DNA of 64,000 nt from Phytohabitans flavus (lineage in GTDB: Bacteria > Actinomycetota > Actinomycetes > Mycobacteriales > Micromonosporaceae), in contig NZ_AP022870.1 of assembly GCF_011764545.1 (NCBI RefSeq), forward strand, positions 7,260,001 through 7,324,000, read 5' to 3'. The translations under genes and the position numbers were made by a program. The notes under the pieces are model-generated. The model worked only from the letters and a program-made list of their open reading frames with translations, did no database searches and was not told where the DNA came from. This document shows positions 20,239 to 30,020 of the stretch, in pieces (the stretch's first letter is position 1; the number at the start of each line of letters is the position of its first letter).

Positions 20239-23200
20239 GTGGCCACGATCCTTTTGCGACGGTCCGCCCGGCGGCCGGCGCCCGAGATCCCTTCCGGCGA
20301 GCTGCACGTGGGGGCGCCGCCGGAGATCCCGCAGGTGGTGGGTGCCCGCTGGCAGCAGCTCATGGTGGTGCTGCCGATGCTCGGCGGCGGTGTCGCGATG
20401 GCGATGCTGATGGGGCGGGGCGGCGGGCCGTATTCGTACGTGGTGGGCGCGCTCTTCGGCGTGTCATCCCTCGCGATGCTGGCCTCGTGGGGCGGCTCGG
20501 GCGCGCCGAAGAAGGCCGAGATGCTGGCTGCCCGCCGCGACTACCTACGCCACCTGGCCGGACTCCGCCGCCGCGCCCGCGACACGATCGTCCGCCAGCG
20601 GGCCGGGCTCGACTACCGCCACCCCGAGCCGGGCCAGCTCTGGTCCACAGCGGCCAGTCATCGGCTGTGGGAGCGGCGGGTCACCGACCCGGACTTCGGG
20701 GTGGTACGCGTCGGATCCGGACCGCAGGCGCTGGCCACTCCCCTCGTGCCGCCGATCACGGGTACACCCGCCGACCTCGAACCGATGACGGCCGGCGCGC
20801 TGCGGCGTTTTCTCGACACGTACTCGGTGGTGCCCGACCTGCCGGTAGCGCTGTCGCTGCGCGGCTTCGCCCGCATTTATCTGCGCGGTGACGCACCCGC
20901 ACTGGCCCGCGCGATGCTGGTCCAGCTGTCTGTCTTCCACGCCCCCGATGACCTGCGGATCGCCGTCTGCGCTGGGCCGGAGCGGCGGACCGCGTGGGAG
21001 TGGGTCAAGTGGCTGCCGCATGCCCAGCACCCGGTCCGCACCGACGCGCTCGGCCCGGTACGGCTGGTGGCCGGCTCCGGTGCCGAGCTGGAGCGGCTCC
21101 TCGGCGACGTGGTGGGGAGCCGGTCGCGGTTCGGCGGTGGCTCCGCGCGCGAGGGGCCGCAGATAGTGGTCGTGCTCGACGGCGCGACCTGGAGCCAGGA
21201 CGGTGGCATCGACGGAGTGTCCTTTCTAGACCTCGAGGGCACCCCGCCACGCCTGCTCGACCAGTCGACGCTGGTGCTCGCGGTGGGCGAGCCGGGGCAC
21301 CTGCTGGTCGACTCCGGCGACGGCCCGGCCGAGGTGGGGCGCGCCGACGGGCTCAGCGTGGTCGAGGCGGAGGCGGTGGCCCGGCGACTCGCGCCGTACC
21401 GCCTCGCGGCACCCGCCGACACCGACGAGCCACCGGCCACGGCCGAGCCGGCGCTGGCCGAGCTGCTCGGCCTCGGCGACCCTGCCGAGGGCGGCTGGTC
21501 GCATCCGCCGCCGCGAGCCGCCCGCGACCGCCTGCGCGTGCCGATCGGCATGACTCCCGCGGGCCGGCCCGTGGAGCTCGACCTGAAGGAGTCGGCGCAG
21601 GACGGCATGGGCCCGCACGGGCTGCTCATCGGCGCCACCGGCTCGGGCAAGTCCGAGCTGCTACGGACCCTCGTGCTCGGGCTGGCCGCGACGCATTCCT
21701 CGCAAGACCTCAACTTCGTGCTGGTCGACTACAAGGGCGGGGCGACGTTCGCGGCGCTGGACCGGCTGCCGCACACCGCGGCGGTGATCACCAACCTCGC
21801 GGACGAGCTGCCGCTTGTCGACCGCATGACCGACGCGCTGAATGGCGAGATCGTGCGCCGCCAGGAGTTGCTGCGCCGGGCGGGCTGTTCCAGCCTGCGG
21901 GAGTACGAGATGGCCCGCGCGGGCGGTGCACGGCTGCCGTCGTTGCTTGTCGTGTGCGACGAGTTCGCCGAGCTGCTCGCCGCCAAGCCCGACTTCATCG
22001 AGCTGTTCCTCCAGATCGGACGGCTGGGCCGCTCGCTGGGCGTACATCTGCTGCTCGCCTCGCAACGGCTGGAGGAGGGGCGGCTGCGCGGGCTCGACAC
22101 CCACCTGTCGTACCGGATCGGGCTGCGCACGTTCTCGGCGCTCGAATCGCGCTCGGTGCTGGGCGTGCCGGACGCGTACGAGCTGCCCCGCTCACCCGGG
22201 CACGGTTTCCTCAAGGCGGCCACCGAGCCACTGGTGCGGTTCAAGGCGGCGTACGTTTCCGGCCCGTTCCGCCGCCCCGGCGATCGGCTGCCCGTGGCGC
22301 GGGCCGGGCGGCCGAGCGTGCTGCCGTACAGCACCCAGTACATTCCCGCGCCCAACCCGGTCGCCCCACCCGTGCAGACCGGACCGAGCCTGCTGGAGCT
22401 GCTGGTCGAGCGGCTGGCTGGGCAGGGGCCGCCGGCCCACCGGGTGTGGCTGCCGCCGCTGTCCCGCCCGCCCGCGCTGGACGAGCTGCTCGGCTCGGTC
22501 GCCAGTGACCCGGCCCGCGGGCTCACCGTCGCCAACCCCGACCTGCGCGGCGCGCTCCAGGTGCCGGTCGCCGTGATCGACAACCCGTTCGAGCAGCGCC
22601 GCGACGTGCTGTGGCTGTCCCTCGACGGGGCCGCCGGGCACGTGGCCGTCGCCGGCGGACCGCAGAGCGGCAAGTCGACGGTCCTCCGCACGGTGATCTG
22701 CGGCCTCGCCTTAACCCATTCACCCGCCGAGGTACGGGTCTACTGCCTCGACTTCGGCGGCGGCTCGCTCGCCACACTCCGCGACCTGCCACATGTCGGC
22801 GGCGTGGCCGGGCGGCTGGACACCGAGGCGGTACGCCGTACGGTCGGCGACGTCGCCGCCCTCCTGGCCGAGCGGGAGGCGGGCGCGCCGGTCGACGGGC
22901 ACGTCTTCCTCGTCGTGGACGGGTGGACCACGCTCCGCGGCGACTACGACGACCTGGAGCCGCTCGTCACCGACATCGCCACCCGCGGCCTCTCGTACGG
23001 TGTACACGTCGTGGCGGCGGCCGGCCGCTGGCTCGACTTCCGCCCGGCGATCCGCGACCTCTTCGGCTCCCGCGTCGAGCTGCGGCTCGGCGACCCGACC
23101 GACTCGCTGGTATCCCGCCGGGCCGCGCAGACCGTGCCGGAGAAAATGCCCGGGCGCGGCATCACGGCCGAGGGGCGCCACCTGCTCACCGCGCTGCCCG

Positions 23201-24036
23201 CGCTCTCCGCGCTCGACGGCGACCCGGCCGCGCTTGTCCGGGCCGTCGCGGACGGCTGGACCGGGCCGCCCGCGCCGCGCGTACGGCTGCTGCCGCCGGT
23301 CCTGCCGTACACCGATCTCGACCTAGGTGGGGACACCGGGCTCCGGCTGCCCATCGGGATCGCCGAGGCTGATCTGCGGCCGGTAGAGGTGGACTTCGGC
23401 AGCGACCCGCACCTGCTGCTCTTCGGCGACGCGGAGTGCGGCAAGTCGTCGTTCCTGCGGGCGCTGGCCACGTCGGTCACCCGCCGCTTCACGCCCGAGG
23501 AGGCCCGGCTGATCCTGGTCGACTACCGGCGCAGCCTGCTCGGCGCGATCGACTCGGAGCACCTGATCGGGTACGGCACCACCGCTGCCACCACCGCCCA
23601 GCTTGTCGATTCCGTCGACGGGTACATGCGGCGCCGCCTGCCCGGCCCGGACGTCACGCCGCAGCAGCTGCGCGACCGGTCGTGGTGGACCGGGCCGGAG
23701 CTGTTCGTCCTTGTCGACGACTACGACCTCGTCGCCGCGGCGCCGGTCAACCCGCTGCTCCCGCTCGTCGAGCACCTCGCCCAGGCACGCGACGTCGGCC
23801 TGCACCTGATCCTGACCCGCCGCTCAGGAGGCGCCTCGCGCGCGCTATACGAGCCGGTGATCCAGCGGCTGCGCGAGCTGGCGTCTCCCGGGCTGGTGAT
23901 GTCCGGTGACCAGGAGGAGGGTGCGCTGGTGGGTAGCGTGCGACCGGGCCCGCTACCGCCGGGCCGTGGCCGGCTGGTGACCCGGAAGGAAGGGGTACGG
24001 CTGGTGCAGCTCGCATACCTCGCGGGGATCAGGTGA
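20239..24036 (+). CDS. eccC: Type VII secretion ATPase EccC (fused, three motor domains)
   Basis: 1265 residues from a GTG with SD GGGAGGTGA. The N-terminus has two TM helices (about 38-72, LMVVLPMLGGGVAMAML and onwards). Three FtsK/SpoIIIE P-loops follow: GATGSGKS at about 465-472, GGPQSGKS at about 806-813 and GDAECGKS at about 1063-1070. A Walker B VVCDEFAELL is in domain 1. This is the full EccCa-EccCb fusion architecture of actinobacterial ESX systems. The motor recognises substrate export signals and drives secretion across the inner membrane. Confidence 0.93.
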   Translation: MATILLRRSARRPAPEIPSGELHVGAPPEIPQVVGARWQQLMVVLPMLGGGVAMAMLMGRGGGPYSYVVGALFGVSSLAMLASWGGSGAPKKAEMLAARRDYLRHLAGLRRRARDTIVRQRAGLDYRHPEPGQLWSTAASHRLWERRVTDPDFGVVRVGSGPQALATPLVPPITGTPADLEPMTAGALRRFLDTYSVVPDLPVALSLRGFARIYLRGDAPALARAMLVQLSVFHAPDDLRIAVCAGPERRTAWEWVKWLPHAQHPVRTDALGPVRLVAGSGAELERLLGDVVGSRSRFGGGSAREGPQIVVVLDGATWSQDGGIDGVSFLDLEGTPPRLLDQSTLVLAVGEPGHLLVDSGDGPAEVGRADGLSVVEAEAVARRLAPYRLAAPADTDEPPATAEPALAELLGLGDPAEGGWSHPPPRAARDRLRVPIGMTPAGRPVELDLKESAQDGMGPHGLLIGATGSGKSELLRTLVLGLAATHSSQDLNFVLVDYKGGATFAALDRLPHTAAVITNLADELPLVDRMTDALNGEIVRRQELLRRAGCSSLREYEMARAGGARLPSLLVVCDEFAELLAAKPDFIELFLQIGRLGRSLGVHLLLASQRLEEGRLRGLDTHLSYRIGLRTFSALESRSVLGVPDAYELPRSPGHGFLKAATEPLVRFKAAYVSGPFRRPGDRLPVARAGRPSVLPYSTQYIPAPNPVAPPVQTGPSLLELLVERLAGQGPPAHRVWLPPLSRPPALDELLGSVASDPARGLTVANPDLRGALQVPVAVIDNPFEQRRDVLWLSLDGAAGHVAVAGGPQSGKSTVLRTVICGLALTHSPAEVRVYCLDFGGGSLATLRDLPHVGGVAGRLDTEAVRRTVGDVAALLAEREAGAPVDGHVFLVVDGWTTLRGDYDDLEPLVTDIATRGLSYGVHVVAAAGRWLDFRPAIRDLFGSRVELRLGDPTDSLVSRRAAQTVPEKMPGRGITAEGRHLLTALPALSALDGDPAALVRAVADGWTGPPAPRVRLLPPVLPYTDLDLGGDTGLRLPIGIAEADLRPVEVDFGSDPHLLLFGDAECGKSSFLRALATSVTRRFTPEEARLILVDYRRSLLGAIDSEHLIGYGTTAATTAQLVDSVDGYMRRRLPGPDVTPQQLRDRSWWTGPELFVLVDDYDLVAAAPVNPLLPLVEHLAQARDVGLHLILTRRSGGASRALYEPVIQRLRELASPGLVMSGDQEEGALVGSVRPGPLPPGRGRLVTRKEGVRLVQLAYLAGIR

Positions 24037-24183
24037 AACCCCCGAAAGGCGTCCCTTGAACTTTTCACGATGGTCCCAGTAGACACATCGACGCGGTAAC
24101 CTGCGTCGTACGAACGCGCCCGGAAGAGGGACAGCGACCCGGCAGTGGTTGGCTCGTTGTCCACAACTGGAGGCCACACTGCC

Positions 24184-25488
24184 ATGAGCTCGCGCCATCA
24201 GCGAGGCGCCGCTCCGAGGTTCGCCGGGGCGGCGCTGGCGACTGTCGCGGCACTGATCGGCGCGACAGCGGTAGTGCCGGCATCCGTTCCGGCCCCGGCT
24301 GCCGGCGACGGTGGCGGTGCCCCGGCGAGCTTGGTGCGGCGCGATCAGGTCCGTGAGGAGCAGTGGCAGCTCAACGAGCTACGGGCCACCCACGCCTGGC
24401 GACACTCGACTGGCGACGGCGTGACCGTCGCCGTAATCGACTCCGGTGTGGACGCCGGCCATCCTGACCTCGCCGGGCAGGTGCTACCCGGCGTCGACAT
24501 GGTCGCCCAGGGCGGCGACGGCCGCGCCGATCCGGTCGGTCACGGCACCACGGTGGCTGGGCTGATCGCCGGGCGCAATGACGACGACAACGGCGTGATG
24601 GGCCTCGCCCCGCACGCCAAGATCCTGCCGGTGCGGGTGCTGGACGCGGAAAACCGGTACGACGACGCGCTGATCGTGGCCAAGGGCGTGCGCTGGGCGG
24701 TCGACAACGGCGCCGAGGTGATCAACCTGTCGCTCGGCGGTAGCGGCACCAGCCCGGCCCTGGCGGCCGCGCTCGACTACGCATTCGCCCGGGACGTCGT
24801 GGTGGTCGCCTGTACGGGCAACTACTCCACCGACCCGGCACCCGCCTCCGGCCGCCCGGCCACCGAGGTGTGGTACCCGGCGCGCGAGCCCGGGGTCCTC
24901 GCCGTCACCGGCCTTGATCGTGATTCCGAGGGCCTCTGGTCCGGTGCGATCACCGGCTCCGCCACCGTGCTCTCCGCCCCGGCGACCGGCCTTGTCGGCG
25001 CCCGACCGGGTGGCACGTGGAAGGTGCAGGGCACAAGCTTCGCCGCCCCGCTGGTGAGCGCGACGGCTGCGCTCGTGCGGGCGAAGTGGCCCGAGATGCC
25101 CGCCGCCGCGGTCGTCAACCGGCTGATCACCACGGCCAGCGACCTGGGTGCGGTCGGCCGCGACGACCGCTACGGGTACGGGCTTGTCGACCCGGTCGCC
25201 GCCCTCACTGTCGGCGTGTCCAATGTGGCGCGCAACCCGCTCGACACGAACGCACCGCACGGTGTCGCCGGCTTCGGCCCGGCCCCTGGGGTGGCGGCGG
25301 CGACCTCCGGCCCGGCGAGCGCCCACGAGCCCGTCGGCGGTCGCGCACAGGGCATCCACACCGACTGGGATGCGGAGCCGCGCCGGTCTTCGCGCTCAGA
25401 GCGCGACTGGGCGATCGGCCTGGGCCTGATGGTGATGCTTGTAGCGGGCGCCACCGCGATCCTCGTCCGCCGCCGCACCCGCGCCTGA
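24184..25488 (+). CDS. mycP: Mycosin (S8 serine protease of the type VII secretion system)
   Basis: 434 residues. A signal peptide (about 1-40) is followed by a subtilase domain with Asp86 (AVIDSGVD), His120 (GHGTTVAG) and Ser285 (QGTSFAAP), a Pro/Ala linker, and a C-terminal TM helix (about 406-426) before an RRRTRA tail: the mycosin layout. ATG 24184 is preceded by GGAGG at about 10 nt; a GTG at 24145 would add 13 residues. It follows eccC by 147 bp. The stop is 3 bp from the convergent marP stop. Confidence 0.88.
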   Translation: MSSRHQRGAAPRFAGAALATVAALIGATAVVPASVPAPAAGDGGGAPASLVRRDQVREEQWQLNELRATHAWRHSTGDGVTVAVIDSGVDAGHPDLAGQVLPGVDMVAQGGDGRADPVGHGTTVAGLIAGRNDDDNGVMGLAPHAKILPVRVLDAENRYDDALIVAKGVRWAVDNGAEVINLSLGGSGTSPALAAALDYAFARDVVVVACTGNYSTDPAPASGRPATEVWYPAREPGVLAVTGLDRDSEGLWSGAITGSATVLSAPATGLVGARPGGTWKVQGTSFAAPLVSATAALVRAKWPEMPAAAVVNRLITTASDLGAVGRDDRYGYGLVDPVAALTVGVSNVARNPLDTNAPHGVAGFGPAPGVAAATSGPASAHEPVGGRAQGIHTDWDAEPRRSSRSERDWAIGLGLMVMLVAGATAILVRRRTRA

Positions 25489-25491
25489 GAC

Positions 25492-26670
25492 CTAGGTACA
25501 GTCGCCGGTCGTGGTCGCGCGGGTGCGGCTCTGGCCGGCGGTCGCGACCGGGGCGGCTTCCTGGGCGGTGACCGCAAAGCCGGTGTTCCGGTCGTCTGCC
25601 GCCGCGGCGAAGATCACGCCGAGCACCTGGCCGTTGGTCGCGACCAGCGGTCCACCGGAGTTGCCGCTGCGCACCAGCGCCCGGATCGTGTAGATCTCCC
25701 GGGTCACGTCACCCGAGTTGTAGATGTCCGGGCCGGTGATGTCGCCGACATCGCGCACTCGGGCGGACTGGGCGTTGTACGGCCCGTCCAGCGGGAAGCC
25801 CAGCACGATCGCGTCCGCGTTGGTCGGCGCCTTGCGCGGCGCGAACGGCATCACCGGCGCCTCCAGGCCGGGCACGTAGATGACGGCGAGGTCGCGGTCA
25901 GGGTCGTACACGGTGACCCGGCCCTCCAGCCGCTCGTCGCCGACCTCCACCTCCACCGATTCCGTGCCGGCGACCACGTGGGCATTCGTCATGATGCGCT
26001 CAGGCGAGTACACGAAACCGGAGCCCTCGATACGCCGTGAGCAGCTCCGCGCGGAGCCGAGCACCTTGACCACCGACTGGCGCGAGTTGACGACGACGCG
26101 CGAGTTGGCCAGCCGCGGGTCGGGCGCGGCCACCTCGCGGGCGCGGGTGGGTGCCAGGTTGCCGAAGACCTCTGGGAAGCCACGGGTGTCCACCGTGTTT
26201 CGCAGGGCGTCGGAGAGGGCTTGGGCCTGCTGGGGCATGACCCGGTTGACGCCGTCCAGCAGCGCGCTGTTACGCACCGAGCTGGCCAGCCAAGGCAGCG
26301 ACGACGAGCCGAGCGGCACCGCCACGAGCCAGGCCACCACCAGCACCGCGAGTACCGATACGAGCGCGCCACCCGCGTCGTCCAGCTTGCGTCCAGTAGG
26401 GCTGGTTATGGCGTGCCGCAGGTGGGTGCCAAGCCAGCCAGCCAGCGCCTGTCCCAACACCGCGAGCCCGAAGATGGCGATCAACGACACGACGACGCGC
26501 ACGGCGTCGTCCGCGAACTGCCGGGCCACCAGTGGGCCGAGCTGGAGACCGATCAGCGCGCCGCCAAAGAAGCCGGCGAAGGACAGTGCCCCAATCACGA
26601 AGCCCTGTCGGTATCCACTGATCGCGAACAACACCATAAGCAGGACAAGAGCGACATCGATGGCGGACAC
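25492..26670 (-). CDS. marP: Periplasmic serine protease with CvpA-type membrane domain (MarP-like)
   Basis: 392 residues from a GTG. Four N-terminal TM helices (about 4-20, 24-46, 58-80, 100-120) form a CvpA-like domain. A trypsin-fold domain follows with His231 (TNAHVVAG), Asp260 (DRDLAVIYV) and Ser338 (SGNSGGPL). Cys210 and the Cys near the C-terminus (GDCT) could form the regulatory disulfide described for mycobacterial MarP (Rv3671c). It lies beside the NUDIX gene as in M. tuberculosis, where it is needed for acid resistance. Confidence 0.92.
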   Translation of the reverse strand: MSAIDVALVLLMVLFAISGYRQGFVIGALSFAGFFGGALIGLQLGPLVARQFADDAVRVVVSLIAIFGLAVLGQALAGWLGTHLRHAITSPTGRKLDDAGGALVSVLAVLVVAWLVAVPLGSSSLPWLASSVRNSALLDGVNRVMPQQAQALSDALRNTVDTRGFPEVFGNLAPTRAREVAAPDPRLANSRVVVNSRQSVVKVLGSARSCSRRIEGSGFVYSPERIMTNAHVVAGTESVEVEVGDERLEGRVTVYDPDRDLAVIYVPGLEAPVMPFAPRKAPTNADAIVLGFPLDGPYNAQSARVRDVGDITGPDIYNSGDVTREIYTIRALVRSGNSGGPLVATNGQVLGVIFAAAADDRNTGFAVTAQEAAPVATAGQSRTRATTTGDCT

Positions 26671-26676
26671 CCGTCA

Positions 26677-26682
26677 AGGGTA
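26677..26682 (-). promoter_or_regulatory. Leaderless -10 (TACCCT) for marP
   Basis: Minus-strand TACCCT, 6 nt, then the GTG at 26670. It lies in the 48-bp gap after the NUDIX gene, so marP can be transcribed separately from the nth-tlpA-NUDIX run. Confidence 0.5.
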
Positions 26683-26718
26683 CGGGGGCCCGGCCACCAC
26701 CGAGTGCGACTCGCCTCG

Positions 26719-27402
26719 TCAGCTGATCTCGTCACCCGCGGACGGTGCGGGCACCGGTGCGGGCCTTGGCAGATCGGCGATCCGGTCGCGCGGCCAGGGG
26801 CGGGCCCAGCCACCCATCTCCAGCAATACCGAGAGCACGCCGGCGGTGAAGCCCCAGACCAGCATGTCGCGGACCTGGAACGCCGGCCCCAACCAGCCGC
26901 TCGGGTGCCGCACCATCAGCCGGTTGTCCGGGTCGACAAGCTCGGCCACCGGCAGGCGGGCGACCCGGGCCACCTCCTCGGGCGCGCGGGGGTGCACATC
27001 GTGCGGCGCGTGCCACCAGGCGAGCACCGGCGTCACCACGAAGTCGCTGACCGGGATCCACAGCTGCGGGAGCTGGGTGAGCACGGTGACGCTCTCCGGC
27101 TGGAGCCCCACCTCCTCGTCCGCCTCGCGCAGCGCGGTCGCGGCGACGTCGGCATCCTCTGGATCGCACGCCCCGCCCGGGAAGGCTGGCTGGCCGGCAT
27201 GGTTGCGGAGCGTCTCGGCCCGCTGGAGCATGAGCACGTCGGGCTCGCCGTCCTGCTCGCCCAGGAGGACGAGCACCGCGCTGGCCCGGCCGCCTTCCGC
27301 CGGGGTGGCCACCCGTGTGAAGTCTTCGACCCGGGCGGTGCCGAGCCGGTCGAGCAGCGGCAACAGCCAGGGCGGCTGATGATTCTCGCCCCGCTCGCTC
27401 AC
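26719..27402 (-). CDS. NUDIX hydrolase (CoA pyrophosphatase-like)
   Basis: 227 residues from a GTG that overlaps the tlpA-like stop (GTGA, 27399-27402). The Nudix helix is readable as FPGGACDPED followed by TALREADEEVGL, with a spacing slightly longer than the classic box, as in the CoA/NADH pyrophosphatase branch. The M. tuberculosis counterpart in the same position is Rv3672c. The substrate is inferred from the family only. Confidence 0.87.
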   Translation of the reverse strand: MSERGENHQPPWLLPLLDRLGTARVEDFTRVATPAEGGRASAVLVLLGEQDGEPDVLMLQRAETLRNHAGQPAFPGGACDPEDADVAATALREADEEVGLQPESVTVLTQLPQLWIPVSDFVVTPVLAWWHAPHDVHPRAPEEVARVARLPVAELVDPDNRLMVRHPSGWLGPAFQVRDMLVWGFTAGVLSVLLEMGGWARPWPRDRIADLPRPAPVPAPSAGDEIS

Positions 27403-27986
27403 GGCAGGGTCACCCCGAGATGCTTAGCGGCCAGCGCCGCGAGGGTGGCGTCGTCGAGGGCGGTCGAGTTGTAGAGATGCCGCACCCGCCCCTCTTGGTC
27501 GACGAAGAGGGTAACCGGGAGGCCGGCTACCCCGAGCTTTGCGCGGAGCTGCTCGGACGGGTCGAAGAGGTTGGGGTACCGCAAGCCCAGGTCGACAGCG
27601 AGGCCGCTCGCCACCTGCCGGCTGTCGCGGGTGTCGACCCCGATCACCGTGACCTTGCCGGCGGCCCGGTCGGCGAAGCGCTGGAACGCGGGCAGCTCCT
27701 CCCGGCAGGGCGGGCACCAGGACGCCCAAAGGTTGACGACCGCGGGCCCGCGGATCGCGCTGAGGGTCACATCCGGCCCGCCCGCGAAACAGGCCAGCGT
27801 CAGCTCAGGCAGCCGCTCGCCCTCGCCCGCCAGCGCGACCGGCACGGCGGACGGCGGGGGCGCGGCTAGCGCGGCGCAGTCGGCGAACGGCGCTGGCGGC
27901 TCAGGGCTCGGCGACTCGTCCGCCCCGCTACATCCCGCGACGGCCAGCACGAGCACGGCGGCCATCGCTTGCAATATCCGGCTCAC
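27399..27986 (-). CDS. TlpA/ResA-like thioredoxin-fold lipoprotein
   Basis: 195 residues from a GTG overlapping the nth stop (GTGA). The signal sequence ends in a lipobox, VLAVAGC, so it should be lipid-anchored outside the membrane. The thioredoxin domain has the redox motif WCPPC in [13 protein letters not shown] and the cis-Pro loop [10 protein letters not shown]. Likely an extracytoplasmic thiol-disulfide reductase. Its position between nth and the NUDIX gene matches Rv3673c. Confidence 0.9.
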   Translation of the reverse strand: MSRILQAMAAVLVLAVAGCSGADESPSPEPPAPFADCAALAAPPPSAVPVALAGEGERLPELTLACFAGGPDVTLSAIRGPAVVNLWASWCPPCREELPAFQRFADRAAGKVTVIGVDTRDSRQVASGLAVDLGLRYPNLFDPSEQLRAKLGVAGLPVTLFVDQEGRVRHLYNSTALDDATLAALAAKHLGVTLP

Positions 27987-28759
27987 GGGGCGTCCGCGGC
28001 CACCATCGCCTTGGCCGGCGCCAGGTCCGGGTCGACCCCCGCCGCGACCGCCAGCTCTTGGGCGCGCGGGCCCTTGAGCAGCTTGGCCGCGGCGGCCGCC
28101 TCGGTGGGTCCCGTCCCATACGACGGGCAGAGCTTGGCCAGCGTGCAGGCGCCGCAGGCCGGCTTGCGGGCGTGGCAGACCCGCCGGCCGTGGAAGATCA
28201 CGCGGTGGGAGAGCATCGTCCAGTCGCGCTTGTCGAAGAGCGCGCCGATGGCAAACTCGATCTTGACGGGGTCGCTCTCCTCGGTCCACTCCCACCGCCG
28301 CACGAGCCGCTGGAAATGCGTGTCGACCGTGATGCCCGGGACGTCGAAGGCGTTGCCCAGGATGACATTCGCTGTCTTTCGCCCGATGCCGGGGAGCTTG
28401 ACCAGCTCGTCGAGCGAGCCAGGCACCTCGCCACCGTGCCGCTCGACAAGCGCCTGACCCAGCTTCATCAGTGAGTCGGTCTTGTTGCGGAAGAAGCCGG
28501 TCGGCTTGAGCAGCTCCTCCAGCTCGGCCCGGTTGGCAGCCGCGTAGTCAGCGGCACGTGTGTAGCGGGCGAACAGCTTTGGCGTTACCTCGTTGACCCG
28601 CTGGTCGGTGGTCTGCGCGGAAAGGATCGTCGCCACGGCCAGCTGGAGCGGGGTCTCGTGGTCGAGCTCGCAGTGCGCGTCGGGGTGGGTCTCCTCCAGA
28701 ATCCGCCCCATCTTGCGCGCGCGACGCTTGCGCGACAGATCACTCTCAACACGGGCCAC
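27983..28759 (-). CDS. nth: Endonuclease III
   Basis: 258 residues. A base-excision-repair glycosylase/AP lyase for oxidised pyrimidines. The HhH motif [13 protein letters not shown] contains the catalytic Lys, VDTHFQRL the catalytic Asp, and the C-terminal C-x6-C-x2-C-x5-C cluster ([17 protein letters not shown]) binds the [4Fe-4S]. The start is GTG 28759 with a TAGGCT hexamer 6 nt upstream. It heads a coupled run nth-tlpA-NUDIX. Confidence 0.96.
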   Translation of the reverse strand: MARVESDLSRKRRARKMGRILEETHPDAHCELDHETPLQLAVATILSAQTTDQRVNEVTPKLFARYTRAADYAAANRAELEELLKPTGFFRNKTDSLMKLGQALVERHGGEVPGSLDELVKLPGIGRKTANVILGNAFDVPGITVDTHFQRLVRRWEWTEESDPVKIEFAIGALFDKRDWTMLSHRVIFHGRRVCHARKPACGACTLAKLCPSYGTGPTEAAAAAKLLKGPRAQELAVAAGVDPDLAPAKAMVAADAP

Positions 28760-28765
28760 GCGCGA

Positions 28766-28771
28766 AGCCTA
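28766..28771 (-). promoter_or_regulatory. Leaderless -10 (TAGGCT) for nth
   Basis: Minus-strand TAGGCT, then 6 nt, then GTG at 28759. It lies within the 30-bp gap after the CapA-family gene. Confidence 0.5.
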
Positions 28772-28789
28772 CGCCCGCCCACCGACAGC

Positions 28790-29980
28790 TCAGGCGGCCC
28801 TCGGCGGAGTGATCTTCCCGGTCGCGTCAAGGGTGGCCCCAGTGGTTGGGAAGTCCGATTTGCTGAGGCGGCTCACCGCGGCGGCACCACGGTGGTCCTC
28901 GTCGACCGCCGGCTTGCCACCGGAGTCCAGGTACGTCGAGATGAGCTGCCCGCCGCCCCAACTGCCGTCCGCCGCGAGCGAGACCTTGAGCACGCCGCCA
29001 AGCCCCAGCACGCCGGACTTGTTGAGCGTCCCGGCGCCGCCGGCGAAGTTGCCCAGGCTGTACGCCACCAGCCGGCCCTTGTAGAACTCCATCGCGCGCA
29101 GCACGTGCGGCCCGTGGCCCACGATCAGGTCGGCGCCCGCGTCGATCATCGCGTGCCCGAACTTGATCGGATCGCCCCTATTCTCCCCCAGGTAGATCTC
29201 GGTGCCCGGCTTCACGTGGGTCATCGCCGCGCCCTCGGCGCCCATGTGCACCTGCACGACCACGATGTCCGCGAGCTCGGCCGCCTTTTCCACCACCTTG
29301 GCCGCCTCGTCCACGTCGACCAAGGGATTGGACCAGGGGTACGAGGAGAAGCCAGCCACCGCCACCCGAACGCCCTCGACGTCCATCACGGTGATCTGGT
29401 CCGGCGCGCCGGTGTGCTTCAGCCCGTACTCCTCCAGCGCCCGCTGCGTATTGCGGTAGCCGGCCGGCCCGTAGTCGTGCCCGTGGTTGTTGGCCTGGTT
29501 GAGCAGCTCGAACCCGGCGTCCCGCAGATGCCCCGCGTACGACGGCGGCACCCGGTACTGGAAGCAGTTCTTCGACGAAGGCCCGCACTTGCCGGTGCCG
29601 GTGTCCTCCGTGATCGGCTCTTCGAGGTTGCCCATCACGAGGTCGGCCTTGAGCACGTCGCGGACGGCGGCGAAGAAGCCCTTTCCGCCGTTGGGCGGGA
29701 GCTTGCCCGGCACGTTGCCCATGATGATGTCGCCGGTCGCGGACATCGAGATGGTACGGCGGGCAGGCTCGGCGGAGGGTGATGCGGCCGCCTGGCCGGA
29801 GGGCTCGCTGGGCGCGCTGCCCTGCCACTGCGGCGCGGGCGGCGACTCGCCAGTCACGGCGAGCGCGAGCACGCCGCCGCCGAGCAGCACGGCCCCGACC
29901 GCGATCACGACGGCGAGCGACCGCGCGGCTCTGTTTCGCCGCCGCTGGCCGGCACCGGAAGACTGCTGTCGAGGAGGCAT
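28790..29980 (-). CDS. CapA-family (poly-gamma-glutamate synthesis-like) exported protein
   Basis: 396 residues from ATG 29980, chosen because the sequence upstream lacks membrane-protein character. A basic cytoplasmic start and one TM helix (about 22-43) precede a Ser/Pro/Ala linker. A CapA metallophosphoesterase-like domain follows with ATGDIIMG, NLEEP, NQANNHGHDYG, VQVHMGAEG and VGHGPHVL motifs. It has four Cys in the mid-domain (CGPSSKNC and neighbours). Family members are linked to capsule/poly-Glu export or act as phosphoesterases outside the membrane; the exact role here is unknown. Confidence 0.85.
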   Translation of the reverse strand: MPPRQQSSGAGQRRRNRAARSLAVVIAVGAVLLGGGVLALAVTGESPPAPQWQGSAPSEPSGQAAASPSAEPARRTISMSATGDIIMGNVPGKLPPNGGKGFFAAVRDVLKADLVMGNLEEPITEDTGTGKCGPSSKNCFQYRVPPSYAGHLRDAGFELLNQANNHGHDYGPAGYRNTQRALEEYGLKHTGAPDQITVMDVEGVRVAVAGFSSYPWSNPLVDVDEAAKVVEKAAELADIVVVQVHMGAEGAAMTHVKPGTEIYLGENRGDPIKFGHAMIDAGADLIVGHGPHVLRAMEFYKGRLVAYSLGNFAGGAGTLNKSGVLGLGGVLKVSLAADGSWGGGQLISTYLDSGGKPAVDEDHRGAAAVSRLSKSDFPTTGATLDATGKITPPRAA

Positions 29981-30020
29981 CGCCCCGCGACAATACATTC
30001 CCGGCGCCAGCCCGGACGAC

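Noticed and set aside
24037-24183. Possible riboswitch (c-di-AMP type) in the gap before the mycosin gene
   Set aside because: The conserved helices and core of that class could not be recognised; only promoter-like TAACCT and an RBS are visible.
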